Source of the DNA: an uncultured Eubacteriales bacterium
Lineage (GTDB): Bacteria; Bacillota; Clostridia; Christensenellales; Aristaeellaceae
Assembly: GCA_902799045.1 (NCBI GenBank)
Contig: CADBZH010000006.1
Coordinates: 1 to 53,923, forward strand
Direction of reading: 5' to 3'
Length of the DNA: 53,923 bases
Part shown: positions 41,245 to 49,703 of the stretch, one piece after another
Numbering within the stretch: position 1 is the first letter of the stretch
Layout: each line of letters opens with the position of its first letter
Position numbers and translations under genes: made by a program
Notes under the pieces: generated by a model
Database searches by the model: none
The model's input: the letters and a program-made list of their open reading frames with translations, nothing else
Told to the model about the DNA's origin: nothing

Positions 41245-43518
41245 TCACGCCGCGTTGACGTACTGCGCCTCGAAATCGGCCACCGGCATCGGCTTGGCGA
41301 AGAAGTAGCCCTGGAACAGCTTGCAGCCCATCTTCGAGAGGTCGTCGTATTGCTTTTCCGTCTCCACGCCCTCTGTCAGCGGCACGATGCGCAGGTCTGT
41401 GGACATGTTGATGATGTTGTGCAGGATCATCAACGACTTGTCGTCCTGCTCGGAATTGCGCAGGAACACCATGTCGATCTTGATCACGTCGATGGGCATG
41501 TTCTTGAGCATGTTCAGCGAGGAATAGCCGCTGCCAAAGTCGTCCATCTCCACGATGAAGCCCGCCTCGCGCAGGTCGGTCAGCAGGTTCACCTTGTTTT
41601 CGACGTCGGAGATCATCACGCTCTCGGTGATTTCCAGCCGCAGCCGCCCGGGATCGACGCCGTACTCCCGGACCAGGCCCTTGATCTCCGCGGCCACGTC
41701 CATGAAGAAGAAGTCCTTCGGGGAGATGTTGACGGAGATGAAAAGATCATTGTCCCGCCATTCCTTCAGCTGCTCGCAGGCGCAGCGCCACATGTAGCGG
41801 TCCACCTCCGCGATCATGCCGTTCTGCTCGAAGATCGGTATGAACCTTCCGGGCGCCAGGAAGCCGTGCTCCGGATGGTTCCAGCGCACCAGCGCCTCCG
41901 CGCCGACCACCCTGCCGCCCGCGTCCACCAGCGGCTGGAGGTAGGGCACGATCTGGCGCTGCCGGATGGCGTTCGGCAGGTCGCCGGAGATCTCCTGCTC
42001 CCACAGCATGTTCACGCGCATCTTTTCATCGTACCAGGCGATGTGGGTCTTGAAGTCTCTTCTCAGGCTGGAAGCGGCGATCCGTGCCCGGTCGAACATC
42101 ACAGAGACCTCCAGGTCGGCATCCTTCACCTCATAGACGCCCAGGTGGATCAGCACGTGGTAGTGCAGCTCGCCGTTATCGACGGTGAAGCCGTCCAGCA
42201 GCCTGTCAAAGCGCTCCTTGGAAAAAGCCGCCGTGGGCAGCAGGATGCCGAAGGTGTCGCCGGCGAGGCGGCCGTAGACGCCGCCCTCCGGCACGGAGCG
42301 GCGGAGCATATCGGCGATCTCGCAGAGCACCTTGTCGCCGAAGCGAACGCCGAAGACGTCGTTGATGAGCTTGAAGTTGTTGACATTGGCGAATACGACG
42401 CAGAAGCTCTCCCCCGCGCCTTCCTCGAGCCTTTGCCGGATGCAGTGATACAGATGGGTCCTGGTGTAGAGCCCGGTCAGCTCGTCGTGCCTGGCCTGAT
42501 AGGTCTGCCTCATCAGGTTCAGCTGGGCGTCGGTATCGTCGCGAATGTTCAAAAAGGAGCCGTCGATAAATCCCCTGCTGTCGCGAATCGTCCGGCGCTC
42601 CAGAATGTAGTAGCGGTGGCCGTCCTCCCGGTCCAGCTCCAGCTTCGCGGCCCAGCTGTCCTGCTTCGGCATGTTTTCGCAGAAGGGCTTCAGCTTTTCA
42701 GGCGCGTCGCTCAGATCCTGACCGCGAATGTCCAAAAGCTGGCGCGCCTCCTTGTTCAGCCAGATGCACCGGCCCGCGTCGTCAAAGAAGAGCAGCGCGT
42801 CGGGCAGCTCGGCCGAAATATCCATCATGATCCTGTTCAGCAGGCGAACGGGCTTGTAATACAGGGAGAAATAGAAGGCCAGCAGGCCGAACACCGCGTA
42901 GCCGATCATCGAGCGATCCATCGGCGTGCGGGAAATGACATAGTATGAGCACCAGATGATGACGACCACCATGGTAAAGAAAATGACGCCATACCGCCTC
43001 GTGTTGATGCGCGAGCAATGGATCATCTTCAGGAAGAGTATGCCCACCGCCCACGCCAGCACGCCGTAAACCAGCAGGCGGTGCAGCTGCTGGGGCAGAT
43101 AGGGCACCATGCTGTAATAGGGCCGGCCGTAGAGCTCGATCAGCTCCAGGGAATAGGCATGGCCGGTGAACGGGTTTGCCGCAAGCTGAACGACGTCCAG
43201 GCCCAGCAGGGACAACACCAGCACCCGGGACCGGTTGTTATCCCAGGAGACGTTGCAATAGGACAGGATGTATCGCAGCAGGCTGAAGGCGGTGAAGTCT
43301 ATGCCGATGTAATACAGGCAGCAGCCGATCATTGCCGGGATTTTCGTGGTGGCGCCGATGATCAACAGGTTGCCGACGACGGGCGGGATCAGACAGAACA
43401 GCATTCGCCCCAGCGTCACGCCGATGGCCTTCTTCGAGCGAAGGGCAGTCGTCCCGCAGACCGCGAGCGCCGCGGACAGCGCGACAAAGACGAACGAATA
43501 GATGAATCTGATATTCAT
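41245..43518 (-). CDS. 7TM-PAS-GGDEF(degenerate)-EAL protein, probable c-di-GMP phosphodiesterase
   Basis: 757 aa. Seven hydrophobic helices in 1-222 form a membrane sensor similar in layout to that of the HD-GYP protein. A PAS domain follows (about 232-330), then a GGDEF-type domain (about 340-500) with AGDTF (419-423) in place of GGDEF, then EAL (about 515-750) with GAEALVRW (EAL 541-543), LEITESVM, MDDFGSGYSSLN, TEGVETEKQ and FQGYFFAKP. It should hydrolyse c-di-GMP in response to a membrane or extracellular signal. Cysteine-containing helices are notable (CCLYY, CNV). It has its own promoter (43570-43598) and terminator, so it is monocistronic. Confidence 0.9.
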   Translation of the reverse strand: MNIRFIYSFVFVALSAALAVCGTTALRSKKAIGVTLGRMLFCLIPPVVGNLLIIGATTKIPAMIGCCLYYIGIDFTAFSLLRYILSYCNVSWDNNRSRVLVLSLLGLDVVQLAANPFTGHAYSLELIELYGRPYYSMVPYLPQQLHRLLVYGVLAWAVGILFLKMIHCSRINTRRYGVIFFTMVVVIIWCSYYVISRTPMDRSMIGYAVFGLLAFYFSLYYKPVRLLNRIMMDISAELPDALLFFDDAGRCIWLNKEARQLLDIRGQDLSDAPEKLKPFCENMPKQDSWAAKLELDREDGHRYYILERRTIRDSRGFIDGSFLNIRDDTDAQLNLMRQTYQARHDELTGLYTRTHLYHCIRQRLEEGAGESFCVVFANVNNFKLINDVFGVRFGDKVLCEIADMLRRSVPEGGVYGRLAGDTFGILLPTAAFSKERFDRLLDGFTVDNGELHYHVLIHLGVYEVKDADLEVSVMFDRARIAASSLRRDFKTHIAWYDEKMRVNMLWEQEISGDLPNAIRQRQIVPYLQPLVDAGGRVVGAEALVRWNHPEHGFLAPGRFIPIFEQNGMIAEVDRYMWRCACEQLKEWRDNDLFISVNISPKDFFFMDVAAEIKGLVREYGVDPGRLRLEITESVMISDVENKVNLLTDLREAGFIVEMDDFGSGYSSLNMLKNMPIDVIKIDMVFLRNSEQDDKSLMILHNIINMSTDLRIVPLTEGVETEKQYDDLSKMGCKLFQGYFFAKPMPVADFEAQYVNAA

Positions 43519-43569
43519 GGTCTGATACTCCTCGGCGATTCGATCAGGCGCATTTGTACTATTACATCG

Positions 43570-43598
43570 ATTCTACCACATTTAACCAACGTATACAA
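43570..43598 (-). promoter_or_regulatory. Promoter of the 7TM-PAS-GGDEF-EAL gene
   Basis: Minus strand TTGTAT (43598-43593), 17-base spacer, TAGAAT (43575-43570), in an AT-rich stretch 52 bases before the ATG. Confidence 0.6.
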
Positions 43599-43668
43599 CT
43601 TGTTTTTATCATACAAATCCATCAAAAATCTGTGTTAAGCGGTCGCGAAAACGTTTTAGCCCGCTGAT

Positions 43669-43708
43669 AAAAAACTGCCCGGGATGCGGGCAGCCCCGCG
43701 TCCCGGGC
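43669..43708 (-). terminator. Rho-independent terminator of the APH-type kinase gene
   Basis: GCCCGGGATGCGGG (43677-43690) pairs with CCCGCGTCCCGGGC (43695-43708), one mismatch, loop of four. On the minus strand it is followed by AG and a run of six T. It is the clearest intrinsic terminator in the window. Confidence 0.9.
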
Positions 43709-43723
43709 AAAACGGACGGCCTG

Positions 43724-44476
43724 TCACTGGTATTCCGCCACGCTGATCCACTTTTCGAGCAGCTCGCGCTCGGCCTCCCGATGCTTGGTCAGCTGCTGGG
43801 CGGCCACCACGGGCATCCAGGTTTGCACGTACTGGATGGCCATGTCCGCTTTCCGGCAGAACAGCCGAAGGTACTTTTCCGCCAGCTCCGGCCGGTCCAG
43901 CGAGAAGCGCAGGTAGGTGATCGCGGCGTCCGCGCCGGCGTTGCCGGCGGAGGCGTGGGCCCAGTCCAGGATGCAATAGCTGCCGTCCTCCCGGAGCACG
44001 ATGTTGGAGGGCACCAGGTCGCCGTGGCAGAGCTTGGAGTGCTGGGCCATGCCGTGCACGCGCTGCAAAAGCTCATAGCGGGTGCTGGCGTCGATCTCCG
44101 TCAGCGTCTGGATGGCGTCGATCATCTTCTGGCGGGTGTTGCGCAGATTCGGCACGCGATACTTTCCCGTAGCCAGCTGGATGTCCACCAGCTTTTCCAG
44201 ATACTCGTCGGCCTTGTCCGGGTTCTCATCCATCAGCTCCTTGAGCGTCTTGCCGGAGACATACTCCATGGCAATGCTCCAGCCGCCGTTTTCAGAGGGC
44301 GTCACGCCCAGCAGCCGCGGCACCGGCACGCCCGCGTCCTCCACGCAGGCATGGATATAGGCCTCGTTCAGCACGCCGGACATGGGATGGGAGGCGGTAA
44401 ACTCCTTGACGATTCGGCTGCCCTCCCGATAGACCGTCTTGTTCGCGGCCTGTTCAAGGATGATTCTTTCTGACAT
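43724..44476 (-). CDS. Aminoglycoside phosphotransferase/choline kinase-fold protein
   Basis: 250 aa kinase-like protein. The catalytic loop is LCHGDLVPSNIVL (HGDxxxxN, about 149-161) and the metal-binding aspartate is in CILDWAHA. An N-terminal lobe has AANKTVYREGSRIVKEF and the hinge MEYVSGKTL. The APH fold covers antibiotic kinases and metabolic kinases (choline, sugars, thiamine). Nothing here identifies a drug substrate, so I do not call it a resistance gene. The neighbours give no clue. AAGGAGG precedes the ATG. Confidence 0.82.
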   Translation of the reverse strand: MSERIILEQAANKTVYREGSRIVKEFTASHPMSGVLNEAYIHACVEDAGVPVPRLLGVTPSENGGWSIAMEYVSGKTLKELMDENPDKADEYLEKLVDIQLATGKYRVPNLRNTRQKMIDAIQTLTEIDASTRYELLQRVHGMAQHSKLCHGDLVPSNIVLREDGSYCILDWAHASAGNAGADAAITYLRFSLDRPELAEKYLRLFCRKADMAIQYVQTWMPVVAAQQLTKHREAERELLEKWISVAEYQ

Positions 44477-44500
44477 AACTCGTTCCTCCTTGAAACTTTT

Positions 44501-44590
44501 AAGATTCTTCGACTTCGGCTTCGCCTTCGCTCAGAATGACACCGACAAAGCGCAGCCCTGTCATCCTGAGCGGAGCGAAGGATCTGTACG
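44501..44590. repeat. Dispersed palindromic repeat R1, copy 5
   Basis: Left arm with AGATTCTTCGACTTCGGC and TTCGCTCAGAATGACA (44502-44531), right arm TGTCATCCTGAGCGGAGCGA plus AGGATCTGT (44559-44587). The left arm holds a short local expansion of CTTCG units. It lies between adhE and the APH gene and could act as a 3' hairpin for adhE. Confidence 0.75.
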
Positions 44591-44613
44591 AATGGTTCAG
44601 AACTGCATTTTGT

Positions 44614-47244
44614 TTATATCTTTTCCGCTTCCTTGGTCGGCTTGCCGTAGTACGCCAGCAAATACAGCTGCTTGATCTCGCTCATCAGCGGATAGCGGGG
44701 GTTCGCACCGGTGCACTGGTCGTTGAAGGCGTTCTCGGTCATCTCGTCCAGCGTCGCGAGGAAGTCCTCTTCCTTGACGCCGAAATCCCTGATGGACGCC
44801 GGGATACCGATGGTCTTTTTCAGCTCCTCCAGCTTGTCGATCAGCATATCGAAGGTCTCCCGGTCGTCCTTCCCCACCAGGCCGTTGTAGCGGGCGATGT
44901 CGCAATAGCGCTCAAGCGTATGCGGGTACTCGTACTGCGGGAAGGTGCCCATCTTGGTGGGGACCTCGCTGGCGTTGTAGCGCATCACGTAGGTCAGGAT
45001 CAGCGCGTTTGCCACGCCGTGCGGGATGTGGTGGTACGCGCCCAGCTTGTGGGCCATGGAGTGATTGACGCCCAGGAAGGCGTTGGCGAACGCCTCGCCC
45101 GCCAGCGTGGAAGCCATGGCCATGTGCTCGCGCGCCTTCGGTGCCTTCGCGCCCAGGTTGTAGGCGTCCGGCAGGTTGTCGAACACCAGCTTCGTGGCCT
45201 TGAGGGCAATGCCGTCGGTCATGTCGGACGCCATCACGGACACATACGCCTCCAGCGCGTGTGTCATCACGTCGATGCCGCTGGCGCTGGTCAGACCCTT
45301 GGGCTGGTTCATCATGTTGTCCACGTCCACGATGGCCATATTCGGCATCAGCTCGTAGTCCGCCAGGGGCCACTTGGTGCCGGTCTCGGCGTCGGTGATG
45401 ATGGCAAAGGGCGTCACCTCGCTGCCCGTGCCGGAGGAGGTGGGAATCGCCACGAAATAGGCCTTCTTCCCCATCTCCGGATAGGTGTAGATACGCTTTC
45501 GGATGTCCATGAAGTCCATGGCCATGTCCTCGAAGTTGGCGTCAGGATGCTCGTACAGCACCCACATGATCTTCGCCGCGTCCATGGGCGAGCCGCCGCC
45601 CAGCGCGATAATCACGTCCGGCTCGAAGGAGCGCATCTGCTTCACGCCCTCCAGCGCGCACTGCAGCGTCGGGTCCGGCGCCACGTCCCAGAAGCAGGCG
45701 TGCCGGATGCCCATTTCATTGAGCTTGTCCTCGATGGGCTTCACGTAGCCGTTCTTGTACAGGAAGGTGTCGGTGACGATGAAGGCCTTCTTCTTGTGCA
45801 TCACATTTCCCAGCTCGTCCAGCGCCACGGGCATGCAGCCCCGCTTGAAATACACCTTCTCGGGCAGACGCAGCCAAAGCATGTTCTCTCTCCTCTCCGC
45901 CACCGTCTTGATGTTGATGAGGTCAAACGCGCCCACGTTGTGGGACACGGAATTGCCGCCCCAGCTTCCGCAGCCCAGCGTCAGCGAGGGCGTGAGCCGG
46001 AAGTTGTAGATATCCCCGATGCCACCGTGGCTGGACGGGGTGTTTACGACGATGCGGCTGGCGTGCATGCGCGCGGCGTGGGCGGCCAGCTTTTCCTTTT
46101 CGGAGGGGTCGATGAAGATCGACGCCGTGTGGCCGGGGCCGCCGTCCATCAGCAGCTGCTCGGACATGTCCAGCGCCTGCTCGAAGGTCTCGGCCCTGTA
46201 CATGGCAAGCACCGGCGACAGCTTCTCGTGGGCGAATGGCTCGGAGATGTCCGTGGAGGTGACTTCGCCGATCAGGATCTTCGTCTTCTCCGGCACCTTC
46301 ACGCCGGCGAGCTTCGCGATATTGTAGGCGCTCTGGCCGACGATCTTCGCGTTCACCGCGCCGTTGATGATGATGGTTTTGCCGACCTTCTCGATCTCCT
46401 TCCCCTTCAGGAAGTAGCAGCCGCGGCGCTCGAACTCGGCCTTCACCTCGCCGTACACGTCCGCCAGCGCCGTCACGCTCTGCTCGGAGGCGCAGATCAT
46501 GCCGTTGTCGAAGGTCTTGGAGTGGATGATGGAATTGACGGCGAGTTTAATATCGGCGGAAGAATCGATGATGGCCGGGACGTTGCCCGCGCCCACGCCC
46601 AGCGCCGGCTTGCCGGAGGAGTACGCCGCGCGCACCATGCCCGGGCCGCCGGTGGCCAGGATGATGTCCGCTTCCTTCATCACCTTGTTGGTGAGCTCCA
46701 GAGACGGCTCGTCGATCCAGCCGATGATGTCCTTCGGCGCGCCGGCCTTCACCGCCGCCTCATAGACGATCCGCGCCGCCTCGATGGTGCACTTCTTGGC
46801 CCTCGGATGGGGGCTGATGATGATGGCGTTGCGGGTCTTGAGGCAAATGAGCGTCTTGAAGATCGCCGTGCTGGTGGGGTTGGTGGTCGGGATGACCGCC
46901 GCCACCAGGCCGATGGGCTCCGCGATCTTCTTGATGCCGTAGGCGGGGTCCTCCTCGATCACGCCGCAGGTCTTCGCTTTTCGGTAGGTGTTGTAGATGT
47001 ACTCGGCTGCGTAGTGGTTCTTGATGACCTTGTCCTCCACCACGCCCATGCCGGTTTCCTCCACAGCCATCTTCGCCAGCGGAATCCTGGCCTTATTCGC
47101 CGCCATAGCCGCGGCCCGGAAGATTGTATCCACCTGCTCCTGGCTGTACTTGCCGAACTCGCGCTGCGCCGCGCGCATGACGGCCAGCTTCGCCTCCAGC
47201 TGCTCCAAATTGGTGATGCGGGTTTCATTCCGCTCTTCAGCCAT
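44614..47244 (-). CDS. adhE: Bifunctional acetaldehyde-CoA/alcohol dehydrogenase AdhE
   Basis: 876 aa from the ATG at 47244, which has AGGAAAGGTGG eight bases upstream. The N-terminal aldehyde dehydrogenase domain (about 1-440) has the catalytic cysteine in [10 protein letters not shown] and the NAD site around [14 protein letters not shown]. The C-terminal iron alcohol dehydrogenase domain (about 455-876) has [13 protein letters not shown] and the metal-binding [18 protein letters not shown]. It reduces acetyl-CoA to ethanol with two NADH, regenerating NAD in fermentation, and typically forms spirosome filaments. The length is normal. The long plus-strand open frame opposite it is a high-GC shadow. 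Confidence 0.97.
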   Translation of the reverse strand: MAEERNETRITNLEQLEAKLAVMRAAQREFGKYSQEQVDTIFRAAAMAANKARIPLAKMAVEETGMGVVEDKVIKNHYAAEYIYNTYRKAKTCGVIEEDPAYGIKKIAEPIGLVAAVIPTTNPTSTAIFKTLICLKTRNAIIISPHPRAKKCTIEAARIVYEAAVKAGAPKDIIGWIDEPSLELTNKVMKEADIILATGGPGMVRAAYSSGKPALGVGAGNVPAIIDSSADIKLAVNSIIHSKTFDNGMICASEQSVTALADVYGEVKAEFERRGCYFLKGKEIEKVGKTIIINGAVNAKIVGQSAYNIAKLAGVKVPEKTKILIGEVTSTDISEPFAHEKLSPVLAMYRAETFEQALDMSEQLLMDGGPGHTASIFIDPSEKEKLAAHAARMHASRIVVNTPSSHGGIGDIYNFRLTPSLTLGCGSWGGNSVSHNVGAFDLINIKTVAERRENMLWLRLPEKVYFKRGCMPVALDELGNVMHKKKAFIVTDTFLYKNGYVKPIEDKLNEMGIRHACFWDVAPDPTLQCALEGVKQMRSFEPDVIIALGGGSPMDAAKIMWVLYEHPDANFEDMAMDFMDIRKRIYTYPEMGKKAYFVAIPTSSGTGSEVTPFAIITDAETGTKWPLADYELMPNMAIVDVDNMMNQPKGLTSASGIDVMTHALEAYVSVMASDMTDGIALKATKLVFDNLPDAYNLGAKAPKAREHMAMASTLAGEAFANAFLGVNHSMAHKLGAYHHIPHGVANALILTYVMRYNASEVPTKMGTFPQYEYPHTLERYCDIARYNGLVGKDDRETFDMLIDKLEELKKTIGIPASIRDFGVKEEDFLATLDEMTENAFNDQCTGANPRYPLMSEIKQLYLLAYYGKPTKEAEKI

Positions 47245-47404
47245 GTTGAAAACCACCTTTCCTGGCTCTATCGCTTTACCATTCTATCAGGCGTTGATTA
47301 ATTCTGATAGCTGTCCGCGTGAAGATATGGTTTTTAGAAACATACTCTAGCGTTCCCCCGTCGACGGGCATTATCCCGGTCCGTCCGAATCCCTCGGTTC
47401 GCCT

Positions 47405-48268
47405 TTATGCATGCTTCTTCTTCAGGCGCAGCTGCCGTGCCGATTCTTCCGTGTCGTCGTCCTCCACATAGCCGTCGTAGGGCGCTTCCGGATCGGTGTA
47501 TTTCTTCGTAAAGGGCTTGCAGATCTCCGCCCGGTGGGCAAAGGCGAAGTCCAGATCGTCCGTCCAGCCGGTGTGGCCGGTGATCACGGCGATGCGGCGT
47601 TTCCTGGCTCGCATGTTCGCCTCCAGCTTTTCAAGGGACTGAACGGCCAACCGGTTGTCCTCCGCCAGCGTGCTGATAAAGCTGTAGCCACCATCCGCGC
47701 CGAACCAGATCGTGTCGCCGGTGAACAGGTATTCATCGTCGATCAGGTAGACCATGTGGCCCCAGGTGTGCCCCGGCACCAGCAGGCACTCGACCTTGAT
47801 GCCGTCGATGGTGAACACGTCGCCGTCCTTCAGCAGCACCTTTTGGTTGTCCATCTTCACCATGGGCAGCTTGTACAGCCCGTGGATCACCTTGCGCCGC
47901 TTTTCGCCGGTCAGGTAGCGGTTTTCGATCTCGCCGATGTAGACGGTGGTGTCCCTGAACAGGCGCTCGCTGTCCGGCTCCAGCGCACCGACGTGGTCGG
48001 TGTCCTGGTGAGTGATCAGGATGTGTTTGATCGTCGCCGGGTCGATGTCCAGCCAGCCCATCTTCTCCTGCAATCGGGCGTAGTTGTAGCCCGCGTCGAT
48101 CATGATCGTCGTGCCGTTCTTCGTGTAGAAAAAGATGTTCGCCACCCACTCCCGAACGCAGGCGACGCGCTCGTCGATGCGGCCGGTGTTCAGCGGCTTG
48201 AAGATCGCCCTGCCGCGAAACATCGCGCTCATCGATCGCTTTTGGTTGTCAGAATCCTTCCTTGCCAT
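47405..48268 (-). CDS. Metallo-beta-lactamase-fold hydrolase
   Basis: 287 aa, cytoplasmic. The metal-binding motif is ITHQDTDHVGAL (HxDxDH, with Asp where the second His usually is), followed by PGHTWGHM, FTGDTIW and VITGHTGWTDDLDF, which supply the remaining ligands. This is the general MBL hydrolase type (glyoxalase II or lactonase-like), not a drug beta-lactamase. The substrate is unknown. A basic C-terminal tail (RQLRLKKKHA) follows. AAGGAGG lies eight bases before the ATG. It is downstream of a region rich in small repeats and upstream of adhE by 160 bases. Confidence 0.87.
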   Translation of the reverse strand: MARKDSDNQKRSMSAMFRGRAIFKPLNTGRIDERVACVREWVANIFFYTKNGTTIMIDAGYNYARLQEKMGWLDIDPATIKHILITHQDTDHVGALEPDSERLFRDTTVYIGEIENRYLTGEKRRKVIHGLYKLPMVKMDNQKVLLKDGDVFTIDGIKVECLLVPGHTWGHMVYLIDDEYLFTGDTIWFGADGGYSFISTLAEDNRLAVQSLEKLEANMRARKRRIAVITGHTGWTDDLDFAFAHRAEICKPFTKKYTDPEAPYDGYVEDDDTEESARQLRLKKKHA

Positions 48269-48307
48269 GGTATCGCCTCCTTGTACTACTCTCAGGTTAA
48301 CACAGTG

Positions 48308-48427
48308 AAAACCGCGGAGGGCTTTTTTCGTCCTGGCAGGCTCGCTGGCGGCAAGCTGAAAGGGCTCAACGCAGCCAGGGCGGAAAGGGCACCCGCAGAA
48401 TCGGTGCGTAAATGAATCAGCGGCTAC
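48308..48427. repeat. Small palindromic element E, copy A
   Basis: Shares GTGAA, GCGGAG, TTTTTCGTCCTG and, near its end, AGGGCGGAAA and CCCGCAGA with copy B next to it. The end CAGAATCGGTGCGTAAATGA plus ATCAGCGGCTAC (48396-48427) recurs, inverted, at 51719-51750. Confidence 0.6.
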
Positions 48428-48435
48428 TTATACTA

Positions 48436-48584
48436 AACTCAATCTAAAAGTGAACATATGCGGAGCGGATTTTTCGTTCTGCCTGAGCAGAGCGGAGGGA
48501 GGCGATGCAGCGCATCGTTGACCGCAGCGAGGCGACGGCAGGGCGGAAAAGACGCCCGCAGATGGTTGCAATTTAGATTGAGTT
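48436..48584. repeat. MITE-like element E, copy B, with 13-bp terminal inverted repeats
   Basis: Perfect termini AACTCAATCTAAA (48436-48448) and TTTAGATTGAGTT (48572-48584). The interior has TTTTTCGTTCTGCC facing GGCAGGGCGGAAAA, an imperfect stem, and an internal hairpin CGATGC/GCATCG. No coding capacity. The right end lies just beyond the stop of the ATC-hydrolase-like gene. Confidence 0.65.
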
Positions 48585-48585
48585 G

Positions 48586-49218
48586 TTAAATGCTCCTGGT
48601 TCGCTCCCAGCCATCGCCGGCGTCGGTGCCGTGGCGGACAAAGTCAAAGTCGCAGCAGTCGCCGCCCTGGCACAGCGTCTTGGTGCGCCTGAAGTCGGTA
48701 TAGGGCAGGCTGCCGAAGTTGATCACGTCCGAATGGCAGAACATCGCGCCCAGCTTTATCAGGTTCTGCTCCTCGAAGATGTGCCGGTAGACGCACTCGC
48801 GACATTCGAAGTGAAAGCGGTCCTTCGGGTCGTCCGCGTGCCATTCATAGCGCCAGCCCACGCCGGAGCCGTGCCGGAATCCGAAGGGCAGCACCTTCTT
48901 CATCAGCGGGAGAAAGACGGGCAGCCGCGCCAGCCTCTGATAGGTCTTCGGCGTCAGCGCTTTCCACATCTCCGTGGAGGTGATCCTGTAGGCCTCCGCC
49001 TCGCTCATGCCGTGCGCCTGCAGGGCCCGGTAGAGGGCAATGGATGTGAAGATCTGCGCCATATGCTTGTAGTTGCCCTGGTCGCAGTACCTGCTCTCCG
49101 CCTCGATCAGCGCGCCGATGCGGCTGTAGATATCCCGCCGGAGCGCCTCCGGCAGGGTGGGAATGTACTTCCGGTAGCGGCTGATCGCCACCAGCTTTTC
49201 CGGCACGTATGCTTTCAT
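48586..49218 (-). CDS. L-2-amino-thiazoline-4-carboxylate hydrolase-like protein
   Basis: 210 aa from the ATG at 49218 (AAAGGAGCGGAGTC upstream). It resembles the ATC hydrolase family by its C-terminal cysteine pattern: FECRECVYRHIFEE, MFCHSDVINFGSLPYTDF and TLCQGGDCCDFDF. The N-terminal half is helical. Characterised members open a thiazoline ring on the way to L-cysteine, but most relatives in gut Clostridia are uncharacterised and occur in many copies, so the substrate is open. The promoter lies at 49280-49307, and a repeat element abuts its 3' end. Confidence 0.75.
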   Translation of the reverse strand: MKAYVPEKLVAISRYRKYIPTLPEALRRDIYSRIGALIEAESRYCDQGNYKHMAQIFTSIALYRALQAHGMSEAEAYRITSTEMWKALTPKTYQRLARLPVFLPLMKKVLPFGFRHGSGVGWRYEWHADDPKDRFHFECRECVYRHIFEEQNLIKLGAMFCHSDVINFGSLPYTDFRRTKTLCQGGDCCDFDFVRHGTDAGDGWERTRSI

Positions 49219-49279
49219 GACTCCGCTCCTTTGCCCGACGGATCTCACCGCGGGCTTTCTGTTAGGTCTTTCTTACCCA

Positions 49280-49307
49280 ATTATATCCGCCAAACTTCGG
49301 AACACAA
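49280..49307 (-). promoter_or_regulatory. Promoter of the ATC-hydrolase-like gene
   Basis: Minus strand TTGTGT (49307-49302), 16-base spacer, perfect TATAAT (49285-49280). Confidence 0.6.
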
Positions 49308-49365
49308 GCCATGTTTGGTAAATCTAACTTTAACTTGGAATAAGGCGGTCTCCGGAAACGCCGAA

Positions 49366-49530
49366 TTGAGGTTTTCGCGGAAAGCTGAACGATTTGCAGG
49401 ATGCAACCTCTCGACGTGTCAAACAGATCCTTCACTGCGCTCAAGATGCCAGGAATTGCGGCGTTTGTCATCCTGTGCGGAAGGTCTCCAGGTCCGGCCC
49501 ATGGGCCGCGCCGTGCGAAGGATCCTTTCT
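49366..49530. repeat. Dispersed palindromic repeat R1, copy with insertion
   Basis: Conserved flank CGGAAAGCTGAACGATTTGC and ATGCAACCTCTCGACGT, then ACAGATCCTTCACTGCGCTC. The right side TGTCATCCTGTGCGGAAGG is interrupted by about 35 GC-rich bases containing GGCCCATGGGCC (49496-49507) before TGCGAAGGATCC. Confidence 0.65.
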
Positions 49531-49561
49531 ATATCTTGTTTGATGACAGCATGGGCATACA

Positions 49562-49638
49562 AACAGATCCCGACGTTGCGCTCGGGATGACAGGGATTGA
49601 ATCTCATTGTCATCCTGAACGTAGCGTCAGGATCTGTG
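49562..49638. repeat. Dispersed palindromic repeat R1, copy 7
   Basis: Arms of 30 bases: 49563-49592 (ACAGATCCCGACG to GGGATGACA) and 49608-49637 (TGTCATCCTGAACG to CAGGATCTGT) with a 15-base centre. Confidence 0.78.
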
Positions 49639-49703
49639 CACGCTCTCGCTTGAGTGGCTATATTTGATCCCCCGGCGCTCCGTTGGGTGCGCAAGGAGGC
49701 TGC

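Larger units (their letters stand above)
48269..48585. other. Intergenic region with two tandem related small elements
   Basis: 317 bases without a supported gene. Contents: the RBS and probable leader of the MBL gene, then a first element (about 48308-48427) and a second one bounded by perfect 13-bp inverted repeats (48436-48584). I see no convincing promoter for the MBL gene. Confidence 0.6.
49219..49703. other. Intergenic region with two R1 repeats
   Basis: 485 bases. From right to left: the end of the NlpC/P60 gene, a full R1 copy (49563-49637), a longer altered R1 copy (49366-49530), then the promoter for the leftward ATC-hydrolase-like gene. No small gene or RNA is evident. Confidence 0.65.

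Noticed and set aside
43724-44476. Aminoglycoside resistance gene
   Set aside because: Only the general APH/choline kinase fold is visible, with no feature specific to drug-modifying enzymes.
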